A stretch of 64,000 bases of DNA from Streptomyces filamentosus (lineage in GTDB: Bacteria; Actinomycetota; Actinomycetes; Streptomycetales; Streptomycetaceae), in contig NZ_BNBE01000001.1 of the NCBI RefSeq assembly GCF_014654895.1, positions 2,765,001 through 2,829,000 on the forward strand, in the 5' to 3' direction. Of this stretch, positions 35,670 through 44,271 are shown piece by piece; the first letter of the stretch is position 1, and the number at the start of each line of letters is the position of its first letter. The notes below the pieces were generated by a model. It was not told the DNA's origin, made no database searches, and worked only from the letters and a program-made list of their open reading frames with translations. The translations under genes were made by a program, and so were the position numbers.

Positions 35670-37481
35670 ATGAACGATGCTGCCCCGGCGCCCACCCCCG
35701 CGCCCGCACCCCGCAAGCGTGCCCGTGTCCGTGCCCCCGAGCTGATCGGCAAGGGCGGATGGATCAATACCGGCGGGAAGGACCTGAAGCTCGCCGACTT
35801 CCGAGGCCGCACATTGATCCTCGACTTTTGGACCTTCTGCTGCATTAACTGCCTGCACGTCCTCGACGAGCTGCGGGAGCTGGAGGAGAAGCACCGGGAC
35901 ACGCTCGTGATCGTCGGTGTGCACTCGCCGAAGTTCGTGCACGAGGCGGAGCACCAGGCGGTCGTGGACGCCGTGGAGCGGTACGAGGTGCACCATCCGG
36001 TGCTCGACGACCCGGAGCTCGCGACCTGGAAGCAGTACGCGGTGCGGGCCTGGCCGACGCTGGTGGTGATCGACCCGGAGGGGTACGTCGTCGCCCAGTA
36101 CGCGGGGGAGGGGCACGCGGGCGCGCTCCGGACGCTGGTGGAGGAGCTGGAGGCGGAGCACGCGGCGAAGGGGACGCTGCGGCGCGGGGACGGGCCGTAC
36201 GTGCCGCCGGAGCCGGTCGCGACGGACCTCCGTTTCCCGGGGAAGGCCGTCGTCCTCCCGGGCGGCACCCTCCTGGTCTCCGACACCACCCGGCACCAGC
36301 TGGTCGAGCTGGCCGCCGACGGGGAGACCGTCCTGCGCCGGATCGGCGGCGAGGGCGTCTTCCGCGAGCCGCAGGGCCTGGCGCTGCTGCCGGACGGGAC
36401 GGTCGTCGTCGCGGACACCGTGCACCACGCGCTCCAGCGGTTCGACCCGGAGACGGGCGCGGTGGGGCGGATCGCGGGCACCGGCAGGCAGTGGTGGCAG
36501 GGCTCGCCGACCTCCGGCCCGGCGCTCGACGTGGACCTGTCCTCGCCGTGGGACGTCGCCTTCTGGCGCGGCAAGGTGTGGATCGCGATGGCCGGCGTGC
36601 ACCAGCTCTGGACGTACGACCCCGAGGTCGGGACCGTCGAGGTCGCGGCAGGCACGACGAACGAGGGGCTCGTGGACGGGCCGGGCGCCGAGGCGTGGTT
36701 CGCGCAGCCCTCCGGGCTCGCCGCCACCGAGGACCGCCTCTGGATCGCCGACTCGGAGACCAGCGCCCTGCGGTACGTCGACGCCGACGGGCACGTCCGC
36801 ACGGCGGTCGGCACCGGACTGTTCGACTTCGGGCACCGGGACGGCGCCGCCGACCAGGCCCTCTTCCAGCACCCGCTGGGCGTGACGGCGCTCCCGGACG
36901 GTTCGGTCGCGGTCTCCGACACGTACAACCACGCCCTGCGCCGCTACGATCCGGCGACCGGCGAGGTCACCACCCTCGCCACCGACCTGCGCGAGCCGAG
37001 CGACGCGGTCCTGGTCGGCGAGGACATCGTGGTCGTCGAGTCGGCCCGCCACCGCCTGACCCGGCTGCGGCTCCCGGAGGAGGCCGTGCGGGTGGAGGCG
37101 GTCGCGCACCGCACGAAGCGGGAGGCCACCGAGGTCGCGCCCGGCGCCTTCCGCCTCGACGTCGTCTTCCGGGCGCCGGCCGGCCAGAAGCTGGACGAGC
37201 GCTACGGCCCCTCGACCCGCCTGCTGGTCTCCTCTACGCCGCCGGAGCTGCTGCTCTCCGGCGGGGGCACGGGCACGGACCTCTTCCGCGACCTGGTGCT
37301 GAACCCGGACCTCGCCGAGGGCGTCCTGCACGTCTCGGCGATGGCCGCGTCCTGCGACGACGACCCGGCCAACGAGTACCCGGCCTGCCACGTCCACCAG
37401 CAGGACTGGGGCGTCCCGGTGAAGCTCACGGCGGACGGCGCGGGCCGTCTCCCGCTGATCCTCGCGGGGCTGGACGACTGA
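35670..37481 (+). CDS. Thioredoxin-like/NHL-repeat protein (NHLRC2-type) with replaced 5' end
   Basis: 603 aa. The N-terminal thioredoxin/TlpA-like domain (~residues 20-165) has DFWTFCCINCLHVLDEL, the CxxC active site, and WPTLVVIDPEGYVVAQYAGE. Residues ~180-480 are NHL beta-propeller repeats (RIGGEGVFREPQGLALLPDG, LFQHPLGVTALPDGSVAVSD), and a C-terminal beta domain follows. The protein is likely cytoplasmic with a disulfide or thiol-redox role; its substrate is unknown. The first ~55 codons use less G/C-rich codons (AAT, ATT, TTG) than the rest and duplicate the stub at 33794, so they probably came with the recombinase element. Confidence 0.88.
   Translation: MNDAAPAPTPAPAPRKRARVRAPELIGKGGWINTGGKDLKLADFRGRTLILDFWTFCCINCLHVLDELRELEEKHRDTLVIVGVHSPKFVHEAEHQAVVDAVERYEVHHPVLDDPELATWKQYAVRAWPTLVVIDPEGYVVAQYAGEGHAGALRTLVEELEAEHAAKGTLRRGDGPYVPPEPVATDLRFPGKAVVLPGGTLLVSDTTRHQLVELAADGETVLRRIGGEGVFREPQGLALLPDGTVVVADTVHHALQRFDPETGAVGRIAGTGRQWWQGSPTSGPALDVDLSSPWDVAFWRGKVWIAMAGVHQLWTYDPEVGTVEVAAGTTNEGLVDGPGAEAWFAQPSGLAATEDRLWIADSETSALRYVDADGHVRTAVGTGLFDFGHRDGAADQALFQHPLGVTALPDGSVAVSDTYNHALRRYDPATGEVTTLATDLREPSDAVLVGEDIVVVESARHRLTRLRLPEEAVRVEAVAHRTKREATEVAPGAFRLDVVFRAPAGQKLDERYGPSTRLLVSSTPPELLLSGGGTGTDLFRDLVLNPDLAEGVLHVSAMAASCDDDPANEYPACHVHQQDWGVPVKLTADGAGRLPLILAGLDD
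35715..35755 (+). repeat. 41-bp direct repeat, right copy
   Basis: Identical partner of 33812-33852, in the same reading frame of the intact gene. Confidence 0.9.
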
Positions 37482-37494
37482 CCGGTCCGCATGT

Positions 37495-37538
37495 GCCGGA
37501 GGGCCCCCGCACGCCTCGGCGCGCGGGGGCCCTCCGGC
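37495..37538. terminator. Bidirectional terminator hairpin
   Basis: Perfect 16-bp stem (GCCGGAGGGCCCCCGC and its complement) with a 12-nt loop, between the convergent thioredoxin/NHL and aminopeptidase genes. Confidence 0.85.
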
Positions 37539-37546
37539 GTACCGGC

Positions 37547-38854
37547 TCAGCCCTCCAGGAAGGCGACCAGGGCGTTGGCGAGGAGGTAGGGGTCCTCGGC
37601 GCCGCAGAGTTCGCGGGCGCTGTGCATGGAGAGGATCGCCACGCCGATGTCGACGGTGGTGATGCCGTGGCGGGCGGCCGTGATGGGGCCGATGGTGGTG
37701 CCGCAGGGCATGTCGTTGTTGGAGACGAACGACTGCCAGGGCACGCCCGCCTTCTCGCAGGCGGCGGCGAAGACGGCGCGGCCGGTGCCGTCGGTGGCGT
37801 ACCGCTGGTTGACGTTGACCTTGAGGATCGGGCCGCCGTTGACGCGCGGGTGGTGCGTCGGGTCGTGCCGCTCCGCGTAGTTGGGGTGGACGGCGTGTCC
37901 GGTGTCGGAGGAGAGGCAGACGGTGCCGGCGAAGGCGCGGGCGCGGTCCTCGTAGGCGCCGCCGCGGGCGTAGACGGAGCGCTCCAGGACGGTGCCGAGG
38001 AGGGGGCCCTGGGCGCCGGTGTCGGCCTCGGAGCCGTTCTCCTCGTGGTCGAAGGCGGCGAGGACGGGGATGTACGGGAGCCCGTCGCGTCCGGAGACCT
38101 CGACGAGCGCGGCGACGGCGGCGTGCACGGACAGCAGGTTGTCCATGCGGGGGCCGGCGACGAGTTCGCGGTCGCGGCCGAGGTAGGCGGGGGCGTCGAC
38201 GGCGTGGACCATGAGGTCCCAGCCGGCCACGTCCTCGGCGTCGACGCCGGCCTCGCCCGCGACGAACTCGATCAGGTCGCCCTCGTGCACCTCGCCGGTG
38301 CCCCAGACGGGCTGCATGTGGCGCTGGCGGTCGAGCTTGAGCCCGTCGTTGGCGGAGCGGTCGAGGTGGATGGCGAGCTGCGGGACGCGCAGCAGCGGCC
38401 GGTCGACGTTCACCAGGCGGTGGCTGCCGTCGCGGAGGGTGAGGCGTCCGGCGAGGCCGAGGTCGCGGTCGAGCCAGGTGTTGAGGAGGGTGCCGCCGTA
38501 GATCTCCACGGCGATCTGCCTCCAGCCCTGCGTGCCCATGTCGGGACGGGGCTTCACGCGGAGGTTGGGGGAGTCGGTGTGGGCGCCGACGATCCGGTAC
38601 GGGGTGTGCGGCTCGGCGCCCTCGGGGACGTACCAGGCGATGATCGCGCCGCCGCGCGTGACGAACTTCCCGCCGCTGGTCCCGTCCCACGCCGCGGTCT
38701 CCTCGACCCGGCGGAAGCCGGCCTTCTCCAGCCGGTCGGCCGCGTTGGCCACCGCGTGGTACGGCGAGGGGGAGGCCGAGAGGAAGGACATCAGGTCATC
38801 GGTGTGGCCGGGGCCGAAGGGTACGGAAGCCGGTCGGGAAGCTGCGCTGCTCAT
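37547..38854 (-). CDS. M18 family aminopeptidase (aspartyl aminopeptidase type)
   Basis: 435 aa, normal for the family. Cytosolic dinuclear-zinc peptidase removing N-terminal acidic residues. Metal and catalytic motifs are GAHTDSPNLRVKP, DRSANDGLK, AAFDHEENGSE, SSDTGHAVHPNY and GITTVDIGVAILSMHSARE. The frame is open 91 codons upstream, but the ATG at 38854 begins the conserved region (LMSFLSASPSPYHAV) and TAAGGT lies 7 nt before it, implying a leaderless mRNA. Confidence 0.93.
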   Translation of the reverse strand: MSSAASRPASVPFGPGHTDDLMSFLSASPSPYHAVANAADRLEKAGFRRVEETAAWDGTSGGKFVTRGGAIIAWYVPEGAEPHTPYRIVGAHTDSPNLRVKPRPDMGTQGWRQIAVEIYGGTLLNTWLDRDLGLAGRLTLRDGSHRLVNVDRPLLRVPQLAIHLDRSANDGLKLDRQRHMQPVWGTGEVHEGDLIEFVAGEAGVDAEDVAGWDLMVHAVDAPAYLGRDRELVAGPRMDNLLSVHAAVAALVEVSGRDGLPYIPVLAAFDHEENGSEADTGAQGPLLGTVLERSVYARGGAYEDRARAFAGTVCLSSDTGHAVHPNYAERHDPTHHPRVNGGPILKVNVNQRYATDGTGRAVFAAACEKAGVPWQSFVSNNDMPCGTTIGPITAARHGITTVDIGVAILSMHSARELCGAEDPYLLANALVAFLEG

Positions 38855-39245
38855 GCGCCCCACCTTACGCAGCCCCCGCAAACCCTTTCCGCCGCCCGCA
38901 CCCGATCCCCGCGGGCCCTCCCCCGCGCCCCCGACAGCACCGCGACCTCGCCTCGCGGAGCCCGTACCCCGGCCTCGTGGAGCCCGCCGCCCCCCGGCAA
39001 GTTCCCGCCACCTCGCCCCGCGGAGCCCGTACCCCCGCCCCGCAGGACCGGCGAGTGAGCCGAAGGGCGCGCCGGGGGAACGACCCCGAGCGCGCGGAGC
39101 CCCGTGAGGAACGAGCGGGGCGAGCACGATCGGGGTCGTGAGCCCGGCACAAAGCGCCCGGAGGCGAACCGAGCCCCCAAAAAAGGGGGAACGGCCCGCC
39201 CCCCTCCCCGGGGACGGGCCGTTCCGGCAAGGACCAGGTGCGTTC
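38855..39245. other. 391-bp intergenic region, no gene
   Basis: GC-rich with short imperfect direct repeats (GCGGAGCCCGTACCCC twice, ~80 bp apart) and a CGACCCCGA...TCGGGGTCG inverted repeat around 39090-39140. Open frames crossing it show no Streptomyces-like codon pattern. It holds the aminopeptidase promoter and the acyl-CoA dehydrogenase terminator. Confidence 0.6.
39188..39225 (-). terminator. Intrinsic terminator of acyl-CoA dehydrogenase gene
   Basis: Perfect 11-bp stem (GGAACGGCCCG / CGGGCCGTTCC). On the minus strand it is followed by CCCCTTTTTTGG, a real T-run, which is rare among the hairpins here. Confidence 0.85.
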
Positions 39246-41075
39246 TTAGAACGCGGCCTCGTCCAGGTCCATGAGGCCGCCGTCCACGCTGTCGGCGAGG
39301 AGGCGCTCGGTGGAGACGCCGGGCAGGACGTTGGCGGCGAAGAACTTCGCGGCGGCGATCTTGCCCTGGTAGAAGGCGACGTCCTTGCCGGTGGCGCCGG
39401 CGGCGAGCTTCTCGGCGGCGACGGCCGCGCCGCGCAGCAGGAGGTAGCCGACGACGACGTCGCCGGAGGCCATGAGCAGGCGGGTGGTGTTGAGGCCGAC
39501 CTTGTAGATGTTCTTGACGTCCTCGCCGGTGGCGGTGAGGTCGGTGATCATCGTGCCGACGATGCCCTCCAGGTCGACGGCCGCCTTGGCGAGCGCGTCG
39601 CGGGCGCCGGCGAGCTCGTCGCCGCCGGTGCCGACGGCGAGGAACTTCTTGATCTCCTCGGAGAGGGTGTTCAGGGCGGCGCCCTGGTCGCGGACGATCT
39701 TCCGGAAGAAGAAGTCCTGGCCCTGGATGGCGGTGGTGCCCTCGTAGAGGGTGTCGATCTTGGAGTCCCGGATGTACTGCTCGATCGGGTACTCCTGGAG
39801 GAAGCCGGAGCCGCCGAAGGTCTGGAGCGACTGGGCGAGCTGCTCGTAGCCCTTCTCGGAGCCGTAGCCCTTGACGATCGGGAGGAGCAGGTCGTTGAGG
39901 CCGTGGAGGGCCTTGGCGTCCTCGCCGGCGGCTTCCTTCTCCTGGATGGCGTCCTGGACGGAGGCCGTGTAGAGGACGAGGGAGCGCATGCCCTCGGCGT
40001 ACGCCTTCTGCGTCATGAGCGAGCGGCGGACGTCGGGGTGGTGGGTGATGGTGACCTTGGGCGCGGCCTTGTCCATGAAGTTGGCCAGGTCGGTGCCCTG
40101 GACGCGCTCCTTGGCGTACTCCAGGGCGTTGAGGTAGCCGGTGGAGAGGGTGGAGATCGCCTTCGTGCCGACCATCATGCGGGCGAACTCGATGATGAGG
40201 AACATCTGGCGGATGCCGTCGTGCTTGTCGCCGATGAGCCAGCCCTTGGCGGGGTGCTTGTCGCCGAAGGTCATCTCGCACGTGTTGGACGCCTTGAGGC
40301 CCATCTTGTGCTCGACGTTGGTGGCGTAGACGCCGTTGCGGGCGCCGAGCTCGCCGGTCTCCCAGTCGAACTCGTACTTGGGGACGAGGAAGAGGGAGAG
40401 GCCCTTGGTGCCGGGGCCGGCGCCCTCGGGGCGGGCGAGGACGTAGTGGAGGATGTTCTCCTCCATGTCGTGCTCGCCGCTGGTGATGAAGCGCTTGACG
40501 CCCTCGATGTGCCAGGAGCCGTCCTCCTGCTGGACGGCCTTGGTGCGGCCGGCGCCGACGTCAGAGCCGGCGTCGGGCTCGGTGAGGACCATGGTGGAGC
40601 CCCAGCGGCGCTCGACGGCGATCTGGGCGGCCTTCTTCTGCTGCTCGTTGCCCTCGGTGTAGAGGATGCCGGCGAAGGCGGGGCCGGAGGAGTACATCCA
40701 GATGGCCGGGTTGGAGCCGAGGAGGAGCTCCGCGTAGGCCCAGATCAGGGAGCGCGGGGAGACGGTGCCGCCGATCTCCTCGGGGATGCCGAGGCGCCAG
40801 TACTCGGACTCCATGAAGGCGTTGTAGCTGGCCTTGAAGGAGGCGGGGACCGGGGCGGTGTTGGTCTCGGGGTCGAAGACCGGCGGGTTGCGGTCGGCGT
40901 CGGCGAAGGACTCGGCCAGCTCGTTCTCGGCGAGGCGGCGGATCTCGTCGAGGATGCTCTTGGCGGTGTCGACGTCCATCTCCTCGAACGGACCGGTGCC
41001 GTACACCTTGTCGCGGCCGAGCACCTCGAAGAGGTTGAACTCGATGTCGCGGAGATTCGACTTGTAGTGCCCCAT
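39246..41075 (-). CDS. Long-form acyl-CoA dehydrogenase
   Basis: 609 aa. FAD-dependent alpha,beta-dehydrogenation of acyl-CoA. Motifs: [19 protein letters not shown] (FAD/substrate loop), [35 protein letters not shown] and the [12 protein letters not shown] segment near the catalytic base. The extra ~200 residues compared with 390-aa enzymes match the long class with an N-terminal extension and a C-terminal acetyl-CoA-dehydrogenase-like domain. Chain length is not predictable from sequence. The ATG start follows a weak GGAGCCGT. A perfect palindrome upstream (41132-41145) suggests repression by a TetR- or GntR-type fatty-acid regulator. Confidence 0.93.
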   Translation of the reverse strand: MGHYKSNLRDIEFNLFEVLGRDKVYGTGPFEEMDVDTAKSILDEIRRLAENELAESFADADRNPPVFDPETNTAPVPASFKASYNAFMESEYWRLGIPEEIGGTVSPRSLIWAYAELLLGSNPAIWMYSSGPAFAGILYTEGNEQQKKAAQIAVERRWGSTMVLTEPDAGSDVGAGRTKAVQQEDGSWHIEGVKRFITSGEHDMEENILHYVLARPEGAGPGTKGLSLFLVPKYEFDWETGELGARNGVYATNVEHKMGLKASNTCEMTFGDKHPAKGWLIGDKHDGIRQMFLIIEFARMMVGTKAISTLSTGYLNALEYAKERVQGTDLANFMDKAAPKVTITHHPDVRRSLMTQKAYAEGMRSLVLYTASVQDAIQEKEAAGEDAKALHGLNDLLLPIVKGYGSEKGYEQLAQSLQTFGGSGFLQEYPIEQYIRDSKIDTLYEGTTAIQGQDFFFRKIVRDQGAALNTLSEEIKKFLAVGTGGDELAGARDALAKAAVDLEGIVGTMITDLTATGEDVKNIYKVGLNTTRLLMASGDVVVGYLLLRGAAVAAEKLAAGATGKDVAFYQGKIAAAKFFAANVLPGVSTERLLADSVDGGLMDLDEAAF

Positions 41076-41131
41076 GGCGACGGCTCCGTAAAGATCGGGG
41101 AGGGTTCCTCGTACCGAGGGCCACCCGCTTC

Positions 41132-41145
41132 CTACTCACGAGTAG
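41132..41145. promoter_or_regulatory. Palindromic operator upstream of acyl-CoA dehydrogenase
   Basis: CTACTCACGAGTAG, a perfect 6-2-6 inverted repeat 57-70 bp before the start and ~20 bp downstream of a possible minus-strand -10 (TAGCAT). Regulator unknown. Confidence 0.6.
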
Positions 41146-41230
41146 CGCACTCTTCTCTCCGATGATGCTACCCACCGGTAATAAGAGCAACCCCTCTCGG
41201 GCGATCTGTGACGCAGTAGGCTCAGGGCCC

Positions 41231-41734
41231 ATGTACGGCTACGAGCAGAATCCGGGTGCGCAGCAGCAGTACGCCCCGCCTCCGCAGGGGCAGTACGCGC
41301 CGCAGGCGGGCATGCAGGGGGGCGTCCCCGGCGGGTACGGGCAGCCGCAGCAGGCCCCGCTCTACCCCGAGCCCTCGCCGCCCTCCCTCGCCGACGCCGT
41401 ACGGGCCTTCACCACCGGCACCCTGTCCGCCGAGGACTTCCAGCAGATCTTCGCGACCTCCAAGGTCTACTGCCCGCGCGGCGACAACCCCGGCTTCCTT
41501 GCGCTGCACAACACCCAGCAGCCGGTGATCCCGATGTTCACCTCGCTGAAGGAGCTGCGGCGGTACGCGGGCAAGGAGTCGAAGTACTTCGTGATCACCG
41601 GCGCCGAGGTGATCGACCTGCTGCCGACGGGGTACGGCTTCGTCCTCGACATGGAGGGCGACCACCGGATCGTCTTCGACGCGAAGGCCGTGGAGCAGAT
41701 GGTCGACTTCGCGATGCGGCGGATGTACGGCTGA
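41231..41734 (+). CDS. SseB-family N-terminal domain protein
   Basis: 167 aa. The first ~45 residues are Gln/Pro/Gly/Tyr-rich and disordered (YEQNPGAQQQYAPPPQGQYA). Residues ~55-165 resemble the SseB N-terminal domain (SLADAVRAFTTGTLSAEDFQ, FTSLKELRRYAGKESKYFVI, PTGYGFVLDMEGDHRIVFD). Function is unknown; in actinobacteria such domains occur near secretion and envelope genes. The ATG is preceded by TAGGCT at 8 nt (leaderless). It diverges from the acyl-CoA dehydrogenase gene. Confidence 0.8.
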   Translation: MYGYEQNPGAQQQYAPPPQGQYAPQAGMQGGVPGGYGQPQQAPLYPEPSPPSLADAVRAFTTGTLSAEDFQQIFATSKVYCPRGDNPGFLALHNTQQPVIPMFTSLKELRRYAGKESKYFVITGAEVIDLLPTGYGFVLDMEGDHRIVFDAKAVEQMVDFAMRRMYG

Positions 41735-41871
41735 TCCGCGCCGCGGCGTGCCGGCCGCCGGTGTGCGGCCGCCGGTGTGCGGGCGGCGGGTCGTCGGCGT
41801 GCGGGACGGCGGTCGGACGGCCGGTTCGTGCTGCGGTGCGCGGACGGCTGGGCCATCGTGGGACCCAGGGA

Positions 41872-41903
41872 GAACGCCCGGGAGGAATTCCTCCCGGGCG
41901 TTC
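41872..41903. terminator. 32-bp perfect palindrome
   Basis: From GAACGCCCGGGAGGAATT to its exact complement, centred on AATT, 138 bp after the SseB-like gene. Probably its terminator. The rest of 41735-42029 holds no gene; TAAAGT at 41938-41943 could be the pirin -10. Confidence 0.65.
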
Positions 41904-42029
41904 CGCGTTCCAGGTGGCAAGAAGTTCAGCATTCAACTAAAGTGAGGGTACGAGGACGGGCCGAGCAGGCCGCCGAAGCCCTCGGGTCGTACCCAGGCCG
42001 TCCCCCAGGCCCACTCAGGAGGTCCCGCC

Positions 42030-42992
42030 ATGCCCGCCGTGACTGTCGAGAACCCGCTCACCCTGCCGCGCGTCGTCGCCCCGGCCGACGCCGCCCCGCG
42101 CCCCGTGCTCGCCGTCACCACGGCGCCGCAGGGCTTCGAGGGCGAGGGCTTCCCGGTGCGCCGGGCGTTCGCGGGGATCAACTACCAGTACCTCGACCCG
42201 TTCATCATGATGGACCAGATGGGCGAGGTGGAGTACGCGCCGGGCGAGCCCAAGGGCACCCCCTGGCACCCGCACCGCGGCTTCGAGACCGTCACCTACA
42301 TCATCGACGGCGTCTTCGACCACCAGGACTCGCAGGGCGGCGGCGGCACCATCACCAACGGTGACACCCAGTGGATGACCGCCGGCTCCGGCCTCCTCCA
42401 CATCGAGGCCCCGCCGGAGTCCCTCGTCGTCAGCGGCGGCCTCTTCCACGGCCTCCAGCTGTGGGTCAACCTGCCCGCCGCCGACAAGATGATGGCCCCC
42501 CGCTACCAGGACATCCGCGGCGGCCAGGTCCAGCTGCTGACCTCCCCCGACGGCGGCGCGCTGCTCCGCGTCATCGCGGGCGAGCTCGACGGCCACGAGG
42601 GCCCCGGCATCACCCACACCCCGATCACCATGATCCACGCCACCCTGCGCCCCGGCGCCGAGATCACCCTGCCCTGGCGCGAGGACTTCAACGGCCTCGC
42701 GTACGTCATGGCCGGCCGCGGCACCGTCGGCGCGGAGCGCCGCCCGATCCACCTCGGCCAGACGGCCGTCTTCGGCAAGGGCGGCTCGCTGACCGTCCGC
42801 GCGGACGAGAAGCAGGACGGCAACACCCCCGACCTGGAGGTCGTGCTCCTCGGCGGGCAGCCGATCCGCGAGCCCATGGCCCACTACGGCCCGTTCGTCA
42901 TGAACACCCAGGCCGAACTCCGCCAGGCCTTCGAGGACTTCCAGGCCGGCCGCCTCGGCACCGTCCCGGCCGTCCACGGCATGGGCGAGTAG
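42030..42992 (+). CDS. Pirin-family protein
   Basis: 320 aa. Double-stranded beta-helix cupin. The N-terminal metal site has WHPHRGFETVTYIIDGVFDH (His-rich) with E later in HIEAPPE, matching pirin metal ligands; the C-terminal pirin domain spans ~residues 190-310. Bacterial pirins act as quercetinases or redox-linked regulators; the role here is not predictable. AGGAGG at 42017-42022 supports the ATG. The gene contains an uninterrupted phiC31 attachment site at codons ~67-84. Confidence 0.93.
   Translation: MPAVTVENPLTLPRVVAPADAAPRPVLAVTTAPQGFEGEGFPVRRAFAGINYQYLDPFIMMDQMGEVEYAPGEPKGTPWHPHRGFETVTYIIDGVFDHQDSQGGGGTITNGDTQWMTAGSGLLHIEAPPESLVVSGGLFHGLQLWVNLPAADKMMAPRYQDIRGGQVQLLTSPDGGALLRVIAGELDGHEGPGITHTPITMIHATLRPGAEITLPWREDFNGLAYVMAGRGTVGAERRPIHLGQTAVFGKGGSLTVRADEKQDGNTPDLEVVLLGGQPIREPMAHYGPFVMNTQAELRQAFEDFQAGRLGTVPAVHGMGE
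42230..42280 (+). other. attB: Bacteriophage phiC31 attB site (unoccupied)
   Basis: Compared from memory with the S. coelicolor phiC31 attB, the central 34 bp (42236-42269) has three differences and keeps the core GAGCCCAAGGGCAC with the AA/TT crossover dinucleotide at 42252-42253. The surrounding pirin frame is intact, so no phiC31-type prophage is integrated. Confidence 0.85.
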
Positions 42993-43000
42993 GCCGCCCA

Positions 43001-43072
43001 GGGCGGGGCGAGCGAGCCGTCCGCGGCAGGGGCGAGCGAGCCGTTTGAGGCAGGGGCGAGCAAGAGGCGCTC
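43001..43072 (+). repeat. Three 24-bp tandem repeats after pirin
   Basis: Units start at 43001, 43025 and 43049, sharing GGGGCGAGCRAG. Units 1 and 2 are closest (GGGGCGAGCGAGCCGT); unit 3 diverges at its end. Non-coding. Confidence 0.75.
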
Positions 43073-43077
43073 CTGAG

Positions 43078-43106
43078 TGACGGGCCGTCATCCGGACGGC
43101 CCGTCA
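43078..43106 (+). terminator. Terminator of pirin gene
   Basis: Perfect 12-bp stem (TGACGGGCCGTC / GACGGCCCGTCA), 5-nt loop. Confidence 0.75.
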
Positions 43107-43146
43107 TGTCCGCATTCGGCAGGTATTGGTGTGATCTTATGGTCGG

Positions 43147-44220
43147 GTGGAGACGAGTCGAACGCCCCTGCTTCCCGAGCCCGCCCGCAAACTCGGCGCC
43201 TGGTGCGCCGTGGTGCTGCTCGTCGCCGGGGTGGCCGCCGTCTTCGTCTGGCTCTGCGTGGTCTTCAAGGCCGCCGTGACGCCGGTGCTGCTCGCCATCC
43301 TCGGGACGGCGCTGCTCGGGCCGCTCTACCGGCGGCTGCTGCGGATGAAGGTGAGCAAGTCCCTCGCCGCCGCGATCACCGTCCTCGCCGTGCTCGTCGT
43401 CGTCGGCGGAGCCACGTACATCGTGGTCGCCGCGCTGATCGAGACCGGCGACCAGATCCTCGCCTCGCTGCGGCAGGCCGCCGTCGACATCGCCGAGCAC
43501 TTCGGGGCCGCCGGGACCTCCCTGGAGGACCTGGCGGAGAACGCCAGGACGCTGCTGGAGAAGTTCGGCGGCACCGCCGCCTCCGGCGTCATCTCCGGGC
43601 TCAGCGTCGTCGGCCAGATGCTCGCCACCGCCGTCCTCGCGCTCCTCCTGATCTTCTTCTTCCTCCGCGACTCCGACCGGGCCGCCGGCTCCCTGCGCTC
43701 CCTGGTCCCCGCCGGCACCGGCGACACCGCGGAGGCCATGGCGCGCCGCGCCTTCGAGGCCGTCGAGGGCTTCATGCGGGGCACCACCCTCGTCGCCCTC
43801 GTCGACGCCGTCCTCATCGGCGTCGGCCTGCTCGTCCTCGACGTGCCCGGCGCCGTCGGCCTCGCCGCGCTCGTCTTCGTCACCGCCTACATCCCCTACC
43901 TGGGCGCCTTCCTCTCCGGCGCGGTCGCCGTCCTCGTCGCCCTCGCCGACCGCGGCTTCGTCATCGCCCTGTGGGTGCTCGGCGTGGTCCTCGCCGTCCA
44001 GGTCATCGAGGGCAACGTCCTCCAGCCGATGGTGCAGAGCCGCACCGTCCAGATGCACCCGGCGGCCGTCATGCTCGCCATCACCGCCGGGGCCTCCGTC
44101 GCCGGCGTCCTCGGCATGCTCCTCGCCGTCCCCCTGACGGCCGCCGCCACCGGCATCCTCGGCGAACTCCGCGCCCGGTACGCCGCTCCCCAGGGCCCCG
44201 TCCCCGAGGAGGCGTCCTAG
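43147..44220 (+). CDS. AI-2E family transporter (PerM-like)
   Basis: 357 aa with about eight TM helices. Early TM pair (AVVLLVAGVAAVFVWLCVVF, VTPVLLAILGTALLGPLY), a soluble amphipathic region (~residues 105-155) and a C-terminal TM block with the family motifs VTAYIPYLGAFLSGAVAVLV and IEGNVLQPMVQSRTVQMHPA. Despite the name, most members are not autoinducer exporters; some are Na+/H+ antiporters. The GTG at 43147 is the only sensible start. Confidence 0.9.
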   Translation: METSRTPLLPEPARKLGAWCAVVLLVAGVAAVFVWLCVVFKAAVTPVLLAILGTALLGPLYRRLLRMKVSKSLAAAITVLAVLVVVGGATYIVVAALIETGDQILASLRQAAVDIAEHFGAAGTSLEDLAENARTLLEKFGGTAASGVISGLSVVGQMLATAVLALLLIFFFLRDSDRAAGSLRSLVPAGTGDTAEAMARRAFEAVEGFMRGTTLVALVDAVLIGVGLLVLDVPGAVGLAALVFVTAYIPYLGAFLSGAVAVLVALADRGFVIALWVLGVVLAVQVIEGNVLQPMVQSRTVQMHPAAVMLAITAGASVAGVLGMLLAVPLTAAATGILGELRARYAAPQGPVPEEAS

Positions 44221-44271
44221 CCCGGACCGGGTGGGACGGGCAGGGGCGGGGGGCGGGGAACGCGGGCCGGG

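Larger units (their letters stand above)
33915..35832. mobile_element. Minimal serine-recombinase element inserted in a thioredoxin/NHL gene
   Basis: About 1.9 kb bounded by a 15-bp core with one difference, TCCTCGATTTTTGGA at 33915-33929 and TCCTCGACTTTTGGA at 35818-35832, both encoding LDFW of the target. Inside are a large serine integrase gene, a 133-bp AT-richer segment acting as a promoter, and an alternative first ~55 codons for the target gene. No capsid, excisionase, transfer or cargo gene is present. Either this is a true integrase-only element or what is left after internal deletion. The exact crossover is uncertain: it may be in this core or anywhere in the homologous tract starting with the 41-bp repeat. 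Confidence 0.75.
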
